Shown here: positions 29,701-39,216 of the stretch, piece by piece
Position numbering within the stretch: position 1 is the stretch's first letter
Layout of the letters: each line of letters starts with the position of its first letter
Assembly (NCBI GenBank): GCA_030149165.1
Contig: JASBRY010000009.1
Span: 1,361,076-1,425,075, forward strand
Direction of reading: 5' to 3'
DNA length: 64,000 bases
DNA from: Phycisphaerales bacterium
GTDB lineage: Bacteria; Planctomycetota; Phycisphaerae; Phycisphaerales; UBA1924
Position numbers and translations under genes: made by a program
Notes under the pieces: model-generated
Databases searched by the model: none
The model's input: the letters and a program-made list of their open reading frames with translations, nothing else
Told to the model about the DNA's origin: nothing

Positions 29701-30474
29701 GTTATCTTCAAACTCAGTGACTTGCTCCAGACGCTCACGCTTGGTGTCGTAGCTCCAGATATTGAGTCTCCCTTCGTCGCCATTATCTGAGACGAAGTAC
29801 ACCTTGTCACCATTCCACATCGGCGTGGTATCAGTCCCGATCCAATCAGTAATCTTCTTGGACTCGTAGGTCTTCAGGTTGAAGAGCCAGATATCAGTCG
29901 CCAAACCACCGGTGTATCGCTTCCATGTACGGAAATCACGAGAATCGGTGGTGTACGCGAGCCATTCACCAGAATCGTCGATCGCGCCGACAGCACCATA
30001 CGGCACTGGCAGTTTCTCCGGCATGCCACCCTCTGGACTTACAGTGAACAGGTTCTGCTGTGCTGGATTCCCGGCCATCGCGTTGTACGAGAAGAGCAAG
30101 TCACCTGTATTCGTCCAGTCGTTGAGACGCTCGTTCCCAGGATGGTGCGTGACGCGGAAGGGGACACTCCCGTTCACGGAGACGGTGTAGAGGTCACGAT
30201 CGCCGTCATAGTTCCCGATGAACGCAACTTCGGTCCCATCGGCATTGAACTTTGGGAATGTTTCCTGACCTGGAGGGCTCGCGAGCGGTCTTGCAACGCC
30301 GCCGTCCTTGTCAACGATCCAGATGTCATTTGCATAAACGAAAACGATCTCTGATTTTGAGACATCTGGGAATCGGAACATCCCAGAGTTTGGTGCGTTA
30401 TCCTGAGCAAGCGCGCTCGCCGAGATCATGATCGGCAGCCCACTCGCAACGGCGAGTACAGTGGTCTTTTTCAT
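26719..30474 (-). CDS. second tricorn-like protease with S41 domain
   Basis: This is a 1251-residue exported tricorn-like protease. I start at MKKTTVLAVASG, which gives a clean signal peptide cut after ALAQ; the longer frame adds 17 residues without a leader. Propeller repeats (MFRFPDVSKSEIVFVYANDI, then several blocks with WSPDGRWISYFSDENGEYEL) are interrupted by a very acidic insert (about residues 590-630) and a lipocalin-like insert. The S41 part has the tricorn-type nucleophile region INGNAGSGGDMFPW. It is only distantly like its convergent neighbour, so this is not a recent duplication. The minus-strand promoter should lie between it and the tRNA. Confidence 0.9.
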   Translation of the reverse strand: MKKTTVLAVASGLPIMISASALAQDNAPNSGMFRFPDVSKSEIVFVYANDIWIVDKDGGVARPLASPPGQETFPKFNADGTEVAFIGNYDGDRDLYTVSVNGSVPFRVTHHPGNERLNDWTNTGDLLFSYNAMAGNPAQQNLFTVSPEGGMPEKLPVPYGAVGAIDDSGEWLAYTTDSRDFRTWKRYTGGLATDIWLFNLKTYESKKITDWIGTDTTPMWNGDKVYFVSDNGDEGRLNIWSYDTKRERLEQVTEFEDNDVSFASMGPGSSGKGEIVFQLGSEIQLLDLRNGKSKAVDIQIPGARETLRPKRVNAFAQLAGGNISSTGKRAVVEARGDIFTVPEENGPVRQITDTSGSAERTPAWSPDGRWISYFSDENGEYELYITQSDGKGETKQLTKGNKTYWMNAVWSPDSETILVVDKTGTMSLVDVETGEMTKVDKDPWANQPNPSWSHDSKWIAYEKGSDDSLMTSIWIYNSETGDKQQVTSGFFADSNPCFSSKGDYLYYTSNRNFSAPQYEDVGSTFIYAETGRIIAVPLNDEVENKQLHESDEETWEEDEAESEEAAEEADSEEDKAEGGDAEEESPAYLDGYNTEHPLWGKWEGTVKGLSAVGSPIDEIGFKLTIVVDDEGNIMGQSEAQGETDDLGDLVTFDEDTMEFYSESAEMGMTMIQRGTVNGDEITGTWELKELGFSGTWVASRTSSEITEEELAEIADSDSEAAESVEIDFEDFERRGFELSVPSGNFAALGSNDKGNLLYIRTSGDAPSLKLYDINADEPSEKTVLPVCFGYSISGDGKKIIAGSPSGWGFADASAGQSVKPIAARLMKTVDLKEEWRQLVTDAWRRHRDFFYVENMHGVDWDAVLDHYLPMVDDAVSREDVSYIIGQMIGELNVGHAYYYGGDTDGQPYTNVGMLGADYSVADETIAGEEYTGFRIDTIYEGAAWDSDARNPLNAHGLDVNEGDIITHVNGVAVDTSVDPWASFIGLAGLETNLTLVSADTDDDGNEVANERTVTVVPMGSETNLRYRDWIEDNRRYVEEASDGKIGYIYVPNTGVQGQNELFRQFYGQAGKEALLIDERWNGGGQIPTRFIELLNRPRTNYWARRDGKDWPWPYDSHQGPKAMLINGNAGSGGDMFPWLFKHNNLGKLIGTRTWGGLVGISGVPGLIDGGYTAVPNFGFYETDGTWGIEGHGVDPDIKVIADPSKMQDGRDPQLDVAIQHLLEEIESSGYNPPKKPADPVRTGVGITEEDK

Positions 30475-30656
30475 GGTTCCCCATCTCTGATTGAGAAAGT
30501 GATTCTGAGCATCGAGGCGACACACCCCGATGATGAGTTGTATGGTATTTCATTGTCCAAGTTTCATGTTTGCAGGCTCAAAACCGCGATTTGAGCCGTA
30601 GTTTTTTCACATGATCTTGACTTTGACAGATCCGAGGCAATGATTCTCTTCCTGAT

Positions 30657-32441
<1,785 letters not shown>

Positions 32442-32500
32442 AGCTCCTGTGTGAATTCAGAAATTCTACAAGAGACCGAATCAGTCTGTCAAATCATTGA

Positions 32501-33583
32501 TCAGAATGGTGGATCCTCTTCACGATTGGGGACTCCAGCAAGTCCAGAACCGAGATAACGCCTCAACTCTTCTACCATGATGTCGTGATCTTTATCTTTC
32601 TTTATTCTTCCGTGTCGCTGGATTCGCTGAATAATCCAGTCTTCGCCGAATGCTTCTAGTCCTGCATACAAGCGTTTGGCATATCGATCGAGTGTGCCGT
32701 CAATCTTCCCGATTGGTGTACTCTCCAATGGGTCTTTGTATTGGCGGGCGCTGATTTTTTCGTGTTCTTCAGTGAAAGAGTTCCACCATTCCAAGAGCGG
32801 ACATCGGCATACACGCTCATTCGCAGAACGGTCTACAAAATCGCAGTAGTGGCGCATAAAGCTGCGAATCAATCCGGGCCATTCGGTTGTCGGTTTTAAG
32901 AAGAAAAAACCGCCAGCACCATGCGCATAGCCCCCGCCCATCTGCAACTCAATTCTTGTAGTCTCTCGCCGGTCGTAGACCCGAAGCACGCATTCACCGG
33001 CCCGCATCAATCCGCCGCTAGGTTTGGACTTCATACCAAGATAGCAGGTATCCCCGGCTTCGGATTCGATGTAGACGCGTTTGTTGGGCTTGACTGAACG
33101 AGATGAGTAGTTGCCGTTGATAACCGCATGAGAGATCATCTTGGGTGTGAAGTGCTCAGTATGGGCCATGACATCAACGCGAGAAGCCCGAACCCTAAAC
33201 TGGTTGTGAAGGTCTTCGAGCAGGAACTTGATCCCCTCATTTCCGAGATAGTCGCACCCCAGACCTTTAACTTCGACTGAGCAGAACTCACAGCCATCAG
33301 TAACCTCTTCGCCGTACTCAACCAGTGATAGACATCCTGCGTCGTAGATCGTCTGTACACGACCACCACCGGCCTTGACGATCCAATCTTCTTGAATGCT
33401 GTATTGGTCCACGCCCCATCCATATTGATTGAGGATGCCCCATTCGAGTGTTTGGCGGACTGCCTCAACTGAACCCCATACTGTGAGCTTCAAGTAATCT
33501 ATACCACCACTTAGACGGTCATCTGGTCTGACTACCCCCCTGTTAGTCAAGGGGGGTGGTCCGGGATCGGGTCGCTCGCTCAT
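32501..33583 (-). CDS. Rep_trans-like replication initiation protein
   Basis: The pattern fits the replication initiation factor family (rolling-circle initiators of plasmids, ICEs and phages; Pfam Rep_trans). It has IDYLKLTVWGSVE at the start, then RASRVDVMAHTEHF (a conserved R-x-D block), and the ERR/RIE segment CVLRVYDRRETTRIELQMGG. The match is by pattern and spacing only. I start at MSERPDP; a longer frame (to 33,679) adds an Arg-rich 32 residues that look like non-coding, GC-rich DNA. Just behind the recombinase gene on the same strand. It suggests the element can replicate as a circle. Confidence 0.65.
   Translation of the reverse strand: MSERPDPGPPPLTNRGVVRPDDRLSGGIDYLKLTVWGSVEAVRQTLEWGILNQYGWGVDQYSIQEDWIVKAGGGRVQTIYDAGCLSLVEYGEEVTDGCEFCSVEVKGLGCDYLGNEGIKFLLEDLHNQFRVRASRVDVMAHTEHFTPKMISHAVINGNYSSRSVKPNKRVYIESEAGDTCYLGMKSKPSGGLMRAGECVLRVYDRRETTRIELQMGGGYAHGAGGFFFLKPTTEWPGLIRSFMRHYCDFVDRSANERVCRCPLLEWWNSFTEEHEKISARQYKDPLESTPIGKIDGTLDRYAKRLYAGLEAFGEDWIIQRIQRHGRIKKDKDHDIMVEELRRYLGSGLAGVPNREEDPPF
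33528..33556. other. paired inverted repeats inside the rep gene start, possible replication origin
   Basis: Two alternative hairpins overlap: TGACTA (33,528-33,533) with TAGTCA (33,544-33,549), and CCCCCC (33,535-33,540) with GGGGGG (33,551-33,556). They lie in codons 10-19 of the rep gene. Rolling-circle origins of pT181-type plasmids also lie inside the rep gene and use such structures, but no nick site is proven here. Confidence 0.35.
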
Positions 33584-33976
33584 CGCTCGCCCCCGATCCC
33601 GTCGCGGACGGTTCCTGAAGATTCGGCCGGGGCGTGTGCTTCCGCGTGCAACCCCGGATGTCTGGCGACGGGCTCGCACGCGGCAGCCCCCGCCCCTCCC
33701 CCTCCGCCGGTTTTATGGCGTGGTGGGACTTCTGTGCTTTCCGAGGTCGCTGTGTGGATTCTGCGGGCGATGAGCGAAGCGAGTAGGCGGAGGGTGCTTT
33801 CATTGCCTTCAGGTGAGTTGGATGACTCAGAATACTCACAAGTCCAATCTGAGCGTCCTCCCGCGTCCACGCGAGCAAAGCCCGCGTTGTCGCTGGGAGT
33901 GCTGCTCAGTTCAGGTTGTGGGTTTCTTTGTTCCACGCCCCGAAACTACTAGGGAACGTTGGGCTATACCCGGACA
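33584..33976. other. gene-free, GC-rich stretch upstream of the rep gene
   Basis: The middle (about 33,600-33,720) is strikingly C/G-rich with long runs of C (CCCCCGCCCCTCCCCCTCCG). Short frames exist on both strands, but none has a ribosome site or a plausible protein. It should hold the rep promoter on the minus strand and may belong to an origin. Confidence 0.4.
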
Positions 33977-34957
33977 TCAAAACGAGAAATTGCTATCCGG
34001 GTCAGTAGGGAGAGATGGCCAGTTCCGTTGGCGGCGCACTGCTTTGGACCAAGTCTCAGCCGTGGGAACCGCTGGGTCATGAAGGCGACCTGTGCGGACT
34101 TGTTCAATCCTGTTGAAGAGTTCTTCGATTTGAGGAGCAGTGACTGATGTTTTGAAGACATACGCCAATTGAGAGATCAACGCCCCAAGTCCTGATCGCA
34201 GTGCTTTGTCAGTAAGTCGGGGTTTGGGTTTTCCGCCAAGGGCTGAAGTAATCTGAGTTCGCTGACTTGTAGTCCCTGTCGCGTAAATGTTGCTCATGCG
34301 TCTGGCAATAACCGGATCACCAATGATGTACTTATCGAGTCTCAGGAGACGATCGAGCGCGCCGATATCTCCTAGCCGAGCAGATCGGAGTAGTAGGGGA
34401 GGATACTCGCGATAGAGCACCCAGCATGGCAGCCATACGCGAATGAAGTACTGGAGTTCAGGTGTACCAATGGCAGCATCAAAACCCCGCTCTTCTTCCG
34501 AGTTCTCTAACACTGATGTAGAATCTAACTCGTCTAGATAAGTTCTAAGAGTGGGTTCATCAGGTGGGAAAGGGACGCCCATGAATATCCTGACAATCGC
34601 CCGTTTCTCTTCTTCGGTACATTGAGTGATTACTTCTTTGATTTCGTCATGGTCCATCTGAGGTATTTGGCGCAAAAGGTCGAGTGTATCGGATGCATTA
34701 AGTTCTTCTGGGATGCCGTCAGCTATTGCCACCGCATTTTGCATCTTGCGGTGATTCCGATACATTTTTATCCATTGTGAGAGTGGGGGGCGTGACGGAA
34801 GTGGGTTCAGTTGTTTCTTGCCCAGTACAGTAATCCGGATGAGATCTCGTAACCAATCAGCTGATGAGGCAATCTGTACTGCGAGGATGACAAACAACCA
34901 CGGTTGCCCGCTGTTGCGTAATAACTTGAATGCTTCATCAGGGGAGATTGACATCAA
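33977..34957 (-). CDS. hypothetical protein of the integrated element
   Basis: I do not recognise this 326-residue protein. Residues 15-35 (SGQPWLFVILAVQIASSADW) include one hydrophobic stretch that could be a membrane helix or a buried helix. The rest is mixed helical, with many Arg and Glu (TQCTEEEKRAIVRIF, RLGDIGALDRLLRLDKY), without Cys or His clusters or a nucleotide-binding loop. It lies alone on the minus strand upstream of rep and is separated by the GC-rich gap. It may be an immunity or accessory protein of the element. Confidence 0.6.
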   Translation of the reverse strand: MMSISPDEAFKLLRNSGQPWLFVILAVQIASSADWLRDLIRITVLGKKQLNPLPSRPPLSQWIKMYRNHRKMQNAVAIADGIPEELNASDTLDLLRQIPQMDHDEIKEVITQCTEEEKRAIVRIFMGVPFPPDEPTLRTYLDELDSTSVLENSEEERGFDAAIGTPELQYFIRVWLPCWVLYREYPPLLLRSARLGDIGALDRLLRLDKYIIGDPVIARRMSNIYATGTTSQRTQITSALGGKPKPRLTDKALRSGLGALISQLAYVFKTSVTAPQIEELFNRIEQVRTGRLHDPAVPTAETWSKAVRRQRNWPSLPTDPDSNFSF

Positions 34958-35060
34958 TATGAATGCTGTGTAAGTAAGGTCAATAAATCCTAATCATTGT
35001 ACTCTGATGTATATGCACGAATCGAGGTGATAATACTGCATGTTGCGTGGACTGTGAGAT

Positions 35061-35471
35061 TCACTCTGACGAAACAACCTCGAAGATTATCGCTCGAAAG
35101 CTCGTATCTCCTATGTTTTCGACACGGTGTGTCCATGGACCATGCGAAGTGACTTCTCCAGCCTCGAAATTTGCTTCGATAACTTCTCCGTCAGGGAGCT
35201 CGATCCGAATCGTGCCGCCTTCGATCACATAAAAAGCCTCGTGAGGATGATGATGCCAATCATCTCTTTCGCCTGGCTCAATCGTGAACTCTATCAGACG
35301 TACAGATTCATCCTGAAGCAGCAGTCGATAATGTTCCGGCGCGGCTTGGTGTGCCAACCCCGGAGCCCCTTGGTTATAGTCAGTACTGCCCGGACTGGCA
35401 CACCCCCCGGCGGCCAGTGCCGCAAGCGATGAGATGACTATGACTTGAATACGCTGCATAACTGTTAGCAC
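35061..35471 (-). CDS. cupin-domain lipoprotein
   Basis: This is a small beta-barrel protein with one cupin domain. The metal-site pattern is in WHHHPHEAFYVIEGG and GEVTSHGPWTHRVEN. The N-terminus has a signal peptide with a lipobox (LAAGGC), so it should be anchored to a membrane. GAGGAGAA lies six bases before a GTG start. It is divergent from tetR with only 54 bases between, and the TetR-type operator lies in that gap, so it is probably under the same control. A role in binding or isomerising a small toxic compound is an inference. Confidence 0.82.
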   Translation of the reverse strand: MLTVMQRIQVIVISSLAALAAGGCASPGSTDYNQGAPGLAHQAAPEHYRLLLQDESVRLIEFTIEPGERDDWHHHPHEAFYVIEGGTIRIELPDGEVIEANFEAGEVTSHGPWTHRVENIGDTSFRAIIFEVVSSE

Positions 35472-35490
35472 GGGTTTTCTCCTCTACTGC

Positions 35491-35519
35491 TTGACATTCT
35501 ACCGATCGGTTGGTAGTAT
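35491..35519 (+). promoter_or_regulatory. tetR promoter with TetR-type operator
   Basis: TTGACA (35,491-35,496) and TAGTAT (35,514-35,519) are spaced by 17 bases. The operator CTACCGATCGGTTGGTAG (35,499-35,516) fills the spacer and covers part of the -10 box. Its outer arms CTACC/GGTAG are perfect. A second copy is at 36,100-36,117. Repressor binding here would block RNA polymerase. Confidence 0.7.
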
Positions 35520-35525
35520 AGCTGT

Positions 35526-36080
35526 ATGCGAGAAGAAATCCTCAATGTCGCTGAGCAAATGGTGCAGGAGCGTGGCCTGAGTGCTGTGAGCTTCCAACAC
35601 CTTGCCGATGCCGTTGGGCTCAGGAAACCATCCGTTTTCCACCATTTCAAGACGAAAGAAGATCTCGCGAAGGCATTGGTTGAAAGATGCCAAACAAAGT
35701 ACGGCGTTGAATACGGTGAAGTAATCAACTCTGACCAGAACGCCCCTGAGAAACTCCACCAGATAGCTGACATATTTGAGCAAGGTTTGCGTGACGACAG
35801 ACTCTGCTTGCTTAATTCATTGGGACAAAGTATGCCAATGCTATCCGTAGCGGTCCAAGACGATCTCCGTTTATCAGTGAGTCAGTCGATCGATCGTTAC
35901 GCACGCGTCTTTGAACAAGGCCAACGAGAGGGGACCCTCCGCTTTGAGGGAACGCCTACTGATGCTGCAGCTGCATTCCTGGCTTTAGTCGAGGGCCTTC
36001 AGGTTCTCGCTCGAGCTAAGCGTGACCTAGACATGTTCAATAGAGCGGCAAGATCATATATCGAGTCGATCATCGTATAG
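35526..36080 (+). CDS. TetR/AcrR family transcriptional repressor
   Basis: This is a 184-residue one-component repressor. The N-terminal helix-turn-helix is clear: ILNVAEQMVQERGLSAVSFQ, then HLADAVGLRKPSVFHHFKTK. The C-terminal ligand domain is variable, as usual. It is probably autoregulated, since an operator lies within its own promoter, and it should also control the divergent cupin gene and the three genes downstream, whose leader has a second operator. The ATG lies about seven bases after the -10 box, so the mRNA would be leaderless or start later at an internal Met. A run of eight T follows its stop codon. Confidence 0.92.
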   Translation: MREEILNVAEQMVQERGLSAVSFQHLADAVGLRKPSVFHHFKTKEDLAKALVERCQTKYGVEYGEVINSDQNAPEKLHQIADIFEQGLRDDRLCLLNSLGQSMPMLSVAVQDDLRLSVSQSIDRYARVFEQGQREGTLRFEGTPTDAAAAFLALVEGLQVLARAKRDLDMFNRAARSYIESIIV

Positions 36081-36099
36081 TTTTTTTTGAAACATCAGC

Positions 36100-36117
36100 C
36101 TACCTATCGGATGGTAG
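36100..36117 (+). promoter_or_regulatory. second TetR-type operator
   Basis: CTACCTATCGGATGGTAG matches the operator in the tetR promoter at 15 of 18 positions, with identical outer arms. It lies 16 bases before the start of the AhpD-like gene and, by position, would repress the three-gene operon. Confidence 0.65.
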
Positions 36118-36132
36118 TTCTTGGAGAAAAAC

Positions 36133-36690
36133 ATGAGTACTAATTTCACAATACACACAAAGCAATCTGCCACAGAGGCCTCTAAAGAATGGTTGCCAAA
36201 CGGATTCATTCCGAACCTTCACGCGATTATGGCTGAGTCTCCCGCGTTACTTGAGGGATACAAGCGGCTCTGGGACCTATCGCTTGCTTCCTCTCTCTCG
36301 GCAGTTGAGGTTCAGGTGGTCATGATGACCGCAAACTTCGAGAACAACTGCCACTACTGCGTCCCGTGGCATACCTTCATCATGAAGCAGGGCAAAATGC
36401 CCGACGGCGTCATCAATGCACTGCGTTCGGGCGAGCCTCTGCCCGACCCGAAGCTTGACTCACTCAGGACATTTACTCGTTTGCTTATCGATAACCGTGG
36501 GCACGCGGGGGACGACGCACTCGCCGCGTTTCTGGACGCAGGTTACACACATCAGAACGCACTCGATGTTGTGCTCGGGCTTGCGGTCAAACTGATGAGT
36601 AACTACACGAACGCGATTACGCACACCCCACTCGACGATCCCCCGAAGCAATTCGCATGGACCAAGCCGCAGACATCGGCGACCTCGTAA
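36133..36690 (+). CDS. carboxymuconolactone decarboxylase / AhpD-like protein
   Basis: This is an all-helical protein of the CMD/AhpD family. The redox motif is NNCHYCVPWH (Cys-x-x-Cys followed by His), as in alkylhydroperoxidase D, where it reduces peroxides or passes electrons. 185 residues. GGAG is about nine bases before the ATG, which favours this start over a TTG four codons earlier. First gene of an operon with an aldehyde dehydrogenase (46 bases after) and a quinone reductase, right behind a TetR-type operator. Together they look like a response to electrophiles or quinones. Confidence 0.85.
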   Translation: MSTNFTIHTKQSATEASKEWLPNGFIPNLHAIMAESPALLEGYKRLWDLSLASSLSAVEVQVVMMTANFENNCHYCVPWHTFIMKQGKMPDGVINALRSGEPLPDPKLDSLRTFTRLLIDNRGHAGDDALAAFLDAGYTHQNALDVVLGLAVKLMSNYTNAITHTPLDDPPKQFAWTKPQTSATS

Positions 36691-36735
36691 CCAAACCCAA
36701 AAGCAATCACCTAACCAAACCAAGGAGTTATCACC

Positions 36736-38136
36736 ATGAGCACAGCAGTCGCAAACGACAGAAGCAGCCTGAAATCAGTGAATCCATACAACGGCGAGAT
36801 CCTCAAGACCTATGAGGAGATGACACCAGAGGCCGTTGATACTGCCATCGGCACCGCCGACAAAGCATATCGCGAATGGCGCGAAACTAGCTACGAGGAC
36901 CGCGCTGATATCCTTCGGCGTGTTGCATCACTGATGCGCGAGCGCCGAGAGGAACTCGCGAAGATCATGACTCTTGAAATGGGTAAGAAGATCGGAGACG
37001 CACTTCCTGAGATCGATCTTTGTGCGACAATCTTCGATTACTACGCAGACGAGGGAGCCAAGATACTTGCTCCCAAGGAATACAAGACCTTTGAGGGTGA
37101 AGGAACGCTCATCCATCAGCCGACTGGAATCGTCTATGGCATCCAGCCGTGGAACTTCCCGTTCTATCAGCCATCCCGCGTGGCAGCCCCCCAACTGATG
37201 GCTGGTAATGTTGTACTGACCAAGCACGCATCCAATGTGCCACAGTGCGCCGAGGCATTCGACGAAATTCTCAAAGAAGCTGGCGTTCCTGAGGGCGTTC
37301 ACACAAACCTGCAGCTGTCGGCACGCAATGCCGGTTCAATTATTGATGATGATCGCATTGTTGGCGTCGCGTTTACAGGCTCAAACCGAGGCGGCTCAGC
37401 TGTAGGTGAGCAGGCAGGCCGGAATGTGAAGAAGACGGTCATGGAGCTCGGCGGCGTAGATCCGTTCATCGTCCTCGAAGACGCTGACATGGACGCGACC
37501 ATCGAGCGTTTCATGTTTGCCAAGTTGCACGCTACGGGTCAAATCTGCATCGCAGCAAAGCGGATCATCCTCGTGGAATCGATCGCTCAAGAGTTCCTCG
37601 ATCGTGCAAAAGAACGATTTGCTGCACTGACACCAGGAGACCCACTGGACGAATCGACCGGCTACGGTCCAGTCTGCAACGAGAAAGCCGCCATCGACCT
37701 CGAGCGTCAGATTAACGAGTCTGTCAAAGCCGGCGCAGAAATCCTCGTTGGTGGTAAGCGTGACGGAGCATTCATCGAACCCACCATCATGAAGAACATA
37801 CCCAAGGGCTCGCCAGCTGACTGCGAGGAACTCTTCGGACCTGTGGCATTGATTCACATCGCAAAGGACGAGGAAGACGCGATCCGTATCGCCAACGACT
37901 CAGATTTCGGGCTCGGGGGATCCGTACATACCAACAACCTTGAGCGGGGCCGGAGAGTATCGGAACGCATCGAATCGGGCACGTGCTTCGTTAATCAGGT
38001 TTCGTGGACCTACGCGAGCATGCCGATGGGAGGCGTGAAGAAGTCCGGGTTTGGCCGCGAACTTGCTGACCTCGGCATCATGGAGTTTGTCAACGCCAAG
38101 CTCATTCGAGTGTTTGACAAGGATCATGTTATTTAA
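36736..38136 (+). CDS. NAD(P)-dependent aldehyde dehydrogenase, succinate-semialdehyde type
   Basis: This is an aldehyde dehydrogenase superfamily enzyme that oxidises an aldehyde to the acid in the cytosol. The coenzyme-binding region has PWNFPFYQP and FTGSNRGGSAVGEQAG, the general base lies in VMELGG, and the catalytic Cys in ATGQICIAAKRIIL. The C-terminal MGGVKKSGFGRELADLG is typical of the succinate-semialdehyde/short-chain group. 466 residues, close to the usual 460-490. AGGAG precedes the ATG. The substrate cannot be fixed; the operon suggests a toxic aldehyde. Confidence 0.93.
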   Translation: MSTAVANDRSSLKSVNPYNGEILKTYEEMTPEAVDTAIGTADKAYREWRETSYEDRADILRRVASLMRERREELAKIMTLEMGKKIGDALPEIDLCATIFDYYADEGAKILAPKEYKTFEGEGTLIHQPTGIVYGIQPWNFPFYQPSRVAAPQLMAGNVVLTKHASNVPQCAEAFDEILKEAGVPEGVHTNLQLSARNAGSIIDDDRIVGVAFTGSNRGGSAVGEQAGRNVKKTVMELGGVDPFIVLEDADMDATIERFMFAKLHATGQICIAAKRIILVESIAQEFLDRAKERFAALTPGDPLDESTGYGPVCNEKAAIDLERQINESVKAGAEILVGGKRDGAFIEPTIMKNIPKGSPADCEELFGPVALIHIAKDEEDAIRIANDSDFGLGGSVHTNNLERGRRVSERIESGTCFVNQVSWTYASMPMGGVKKSGFGRELADLGIMEFVNAKLIRVFDKDHVI

Positions 38137-38211
38137 TCGAACAAAATGCATGCCTGGCCTAACCGCTGGGCATGCTGTTTTCATTTGAACATCACCCAAC
38201 GGAGAAAAGTC

Positions 38212-38826
38212 ATGAAAAATGTTTATTTGATCAATGCTCATGAGGAGTATGAGTTCGCTAAAGGTGATTTGAATCGAAGTCTTACGCAAATTGCCCTCGA
38301 TTACCTTCAAGGCGCTGGTTACGAGACTCAGTCGATCACTATGAAAGATGACTGGCAGGTCGACACTGAGATCGAAAGACATCAGTGGGCCGACGCGATT
38401 CTAATTCAGACGCCCGTCAACTGGATGGGTGTGACCTGGAGCTTCAAGAAGTACATGGACTTCGTCTATTCCTACGGTATGGATGGCCGTATGTGCAAAG
38501 GAGATGGGCGTACGCGTTCCGATCCCAGTAAACAGTACGGAACGGGTGGCACGCTTTCGAATACCAAGTACATGCTGTCGCTGACTCTAAATGCGCCGCG
38601 TGAGTCGTTCAATGACCCATCACAGACTTTCTTTGGTGGAATGTCGGTAGATGATCTCTTCAAGCCCATGCACCTGAACTTTGCGTTCTTCGACATGAAA
38701 CCGCTGCCCACATTCGCGTGCTACGACGTCATGAAGAATCCGGATGTGGAGAACGACCTTGAAAAGTACCGCGAGCACCTTGCGACTGTGTTTCCGGGAA
38801 GTACAAAAGGGGCAATGTCTCGTTGA
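38212..38826 (+). CDS. mdaB: MdaB-like NADPH:quinone reductase (flavodoxin-fold)
   Basis: This is a FAD-dependent NAD(P)H-quinone reductase of the MdaB/NQO type, which reduces quinones by two electrons and so avoids semiquinones. The flavin-binding start MKNVYLINAHEEYEFAKGDL and the central ADAILIQTPVNWMGVTWSFK and MDFVYSYGM blocks match. The 204 residues are the usual length. I start at the ATG preceded by GGAGAA, 22 codons inside the longest frame. It is the last gene of the TetR-controlled cassette. Confidence 0.88.
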   Translation: MKNVYLINAHEEYEFAKGDLNRSLTQIALDYLQGAGYETQSITMKDDWQVDTEIERHQWADAILIQTPVNWMGVTWSFKKYMDFVYSYGMDGRMCKGDGRTRSDPSKQYGTGGTLSNTKYMLSLTLNAPRESFNDPSQTFFGGMSVDDLFKPMHLNFAFFDMKPLPTFACYDVMKNPDVENDLEKYREHLATVFPGSTKGAMSR

Positions 38827-39146
38827 GCCAGAAGGCGGTATCCGTGTTGGTTCGGCACTGGCTAATCTTGAACACCCAGAGCTTGCCCGGCGAGACAAAT
38901 GCCAAACTTCCCAAAATTATAGATGCCTAGTGGTTGCTGCTAGGAGCAGCGAAAAACCTTCAGCGAGCTAGACGGGCCCTGCTTAGAGGTGACGAAGCTA
39001 TCCAACGAGCCATCGATTCTATACTGCCTAGCACGCTGACCTACCCAACATCGGGTATAACTCCTCGGTCTAGGAGTTTGGCGGTCGTCTTGTAGAATCT
39101 ATTTGATCATTGCCTATAGATCAGAATCGCGGATTTAAGCGTGTGA

Positions 39147-39173
39147 GTCAAATCAATCCGTTCCCCCGCTATT
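39147..39173 (+). repeat. degenerate copy of the tRNA-fMet 3' end, candidate right attachment site
   Basis: TCAAATC (39,148-39,154) and CCCCCGCTATT (39,163-39,173) match the tRNA end at 30,712-30,718 and 30,722-30,732. The distance between the two blocks is eight bases here and three in the tRNA. A terminator follows 44 bases later, as would be expected behind a tRNA gene. Confidence 0.4.
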
Positions 39174-39216
39174 TCAATCACGGTTGCGCACGCAACCAAC
39201 CCAAGGTTCACGATGA

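Noticed and set aside
33580..33936. A 118-residue minus-strand frame in the GC-rich gap before rep
   Set aside because: The product is low-complexity (runs of Gly, Ala, Glu), has no ribosome site, and overlaps equally long frames on both strands, as expected in very GC-rich DNA.
39059..39078. AACTCCT/AGGAGTT hairpin as a terminator of the quinone reductase operon
   Set aside because: It is over 230 bases after the stop codon and lacks a T-run on either side.
39120..39180. A tmRNA or second tRNA at the degenerate tRNA-end copy
   Set aside because: Only the last bases resemble a tRNA; no stems or anticodon arm can be drawn, so a decayed attachment site is the simpler reading.
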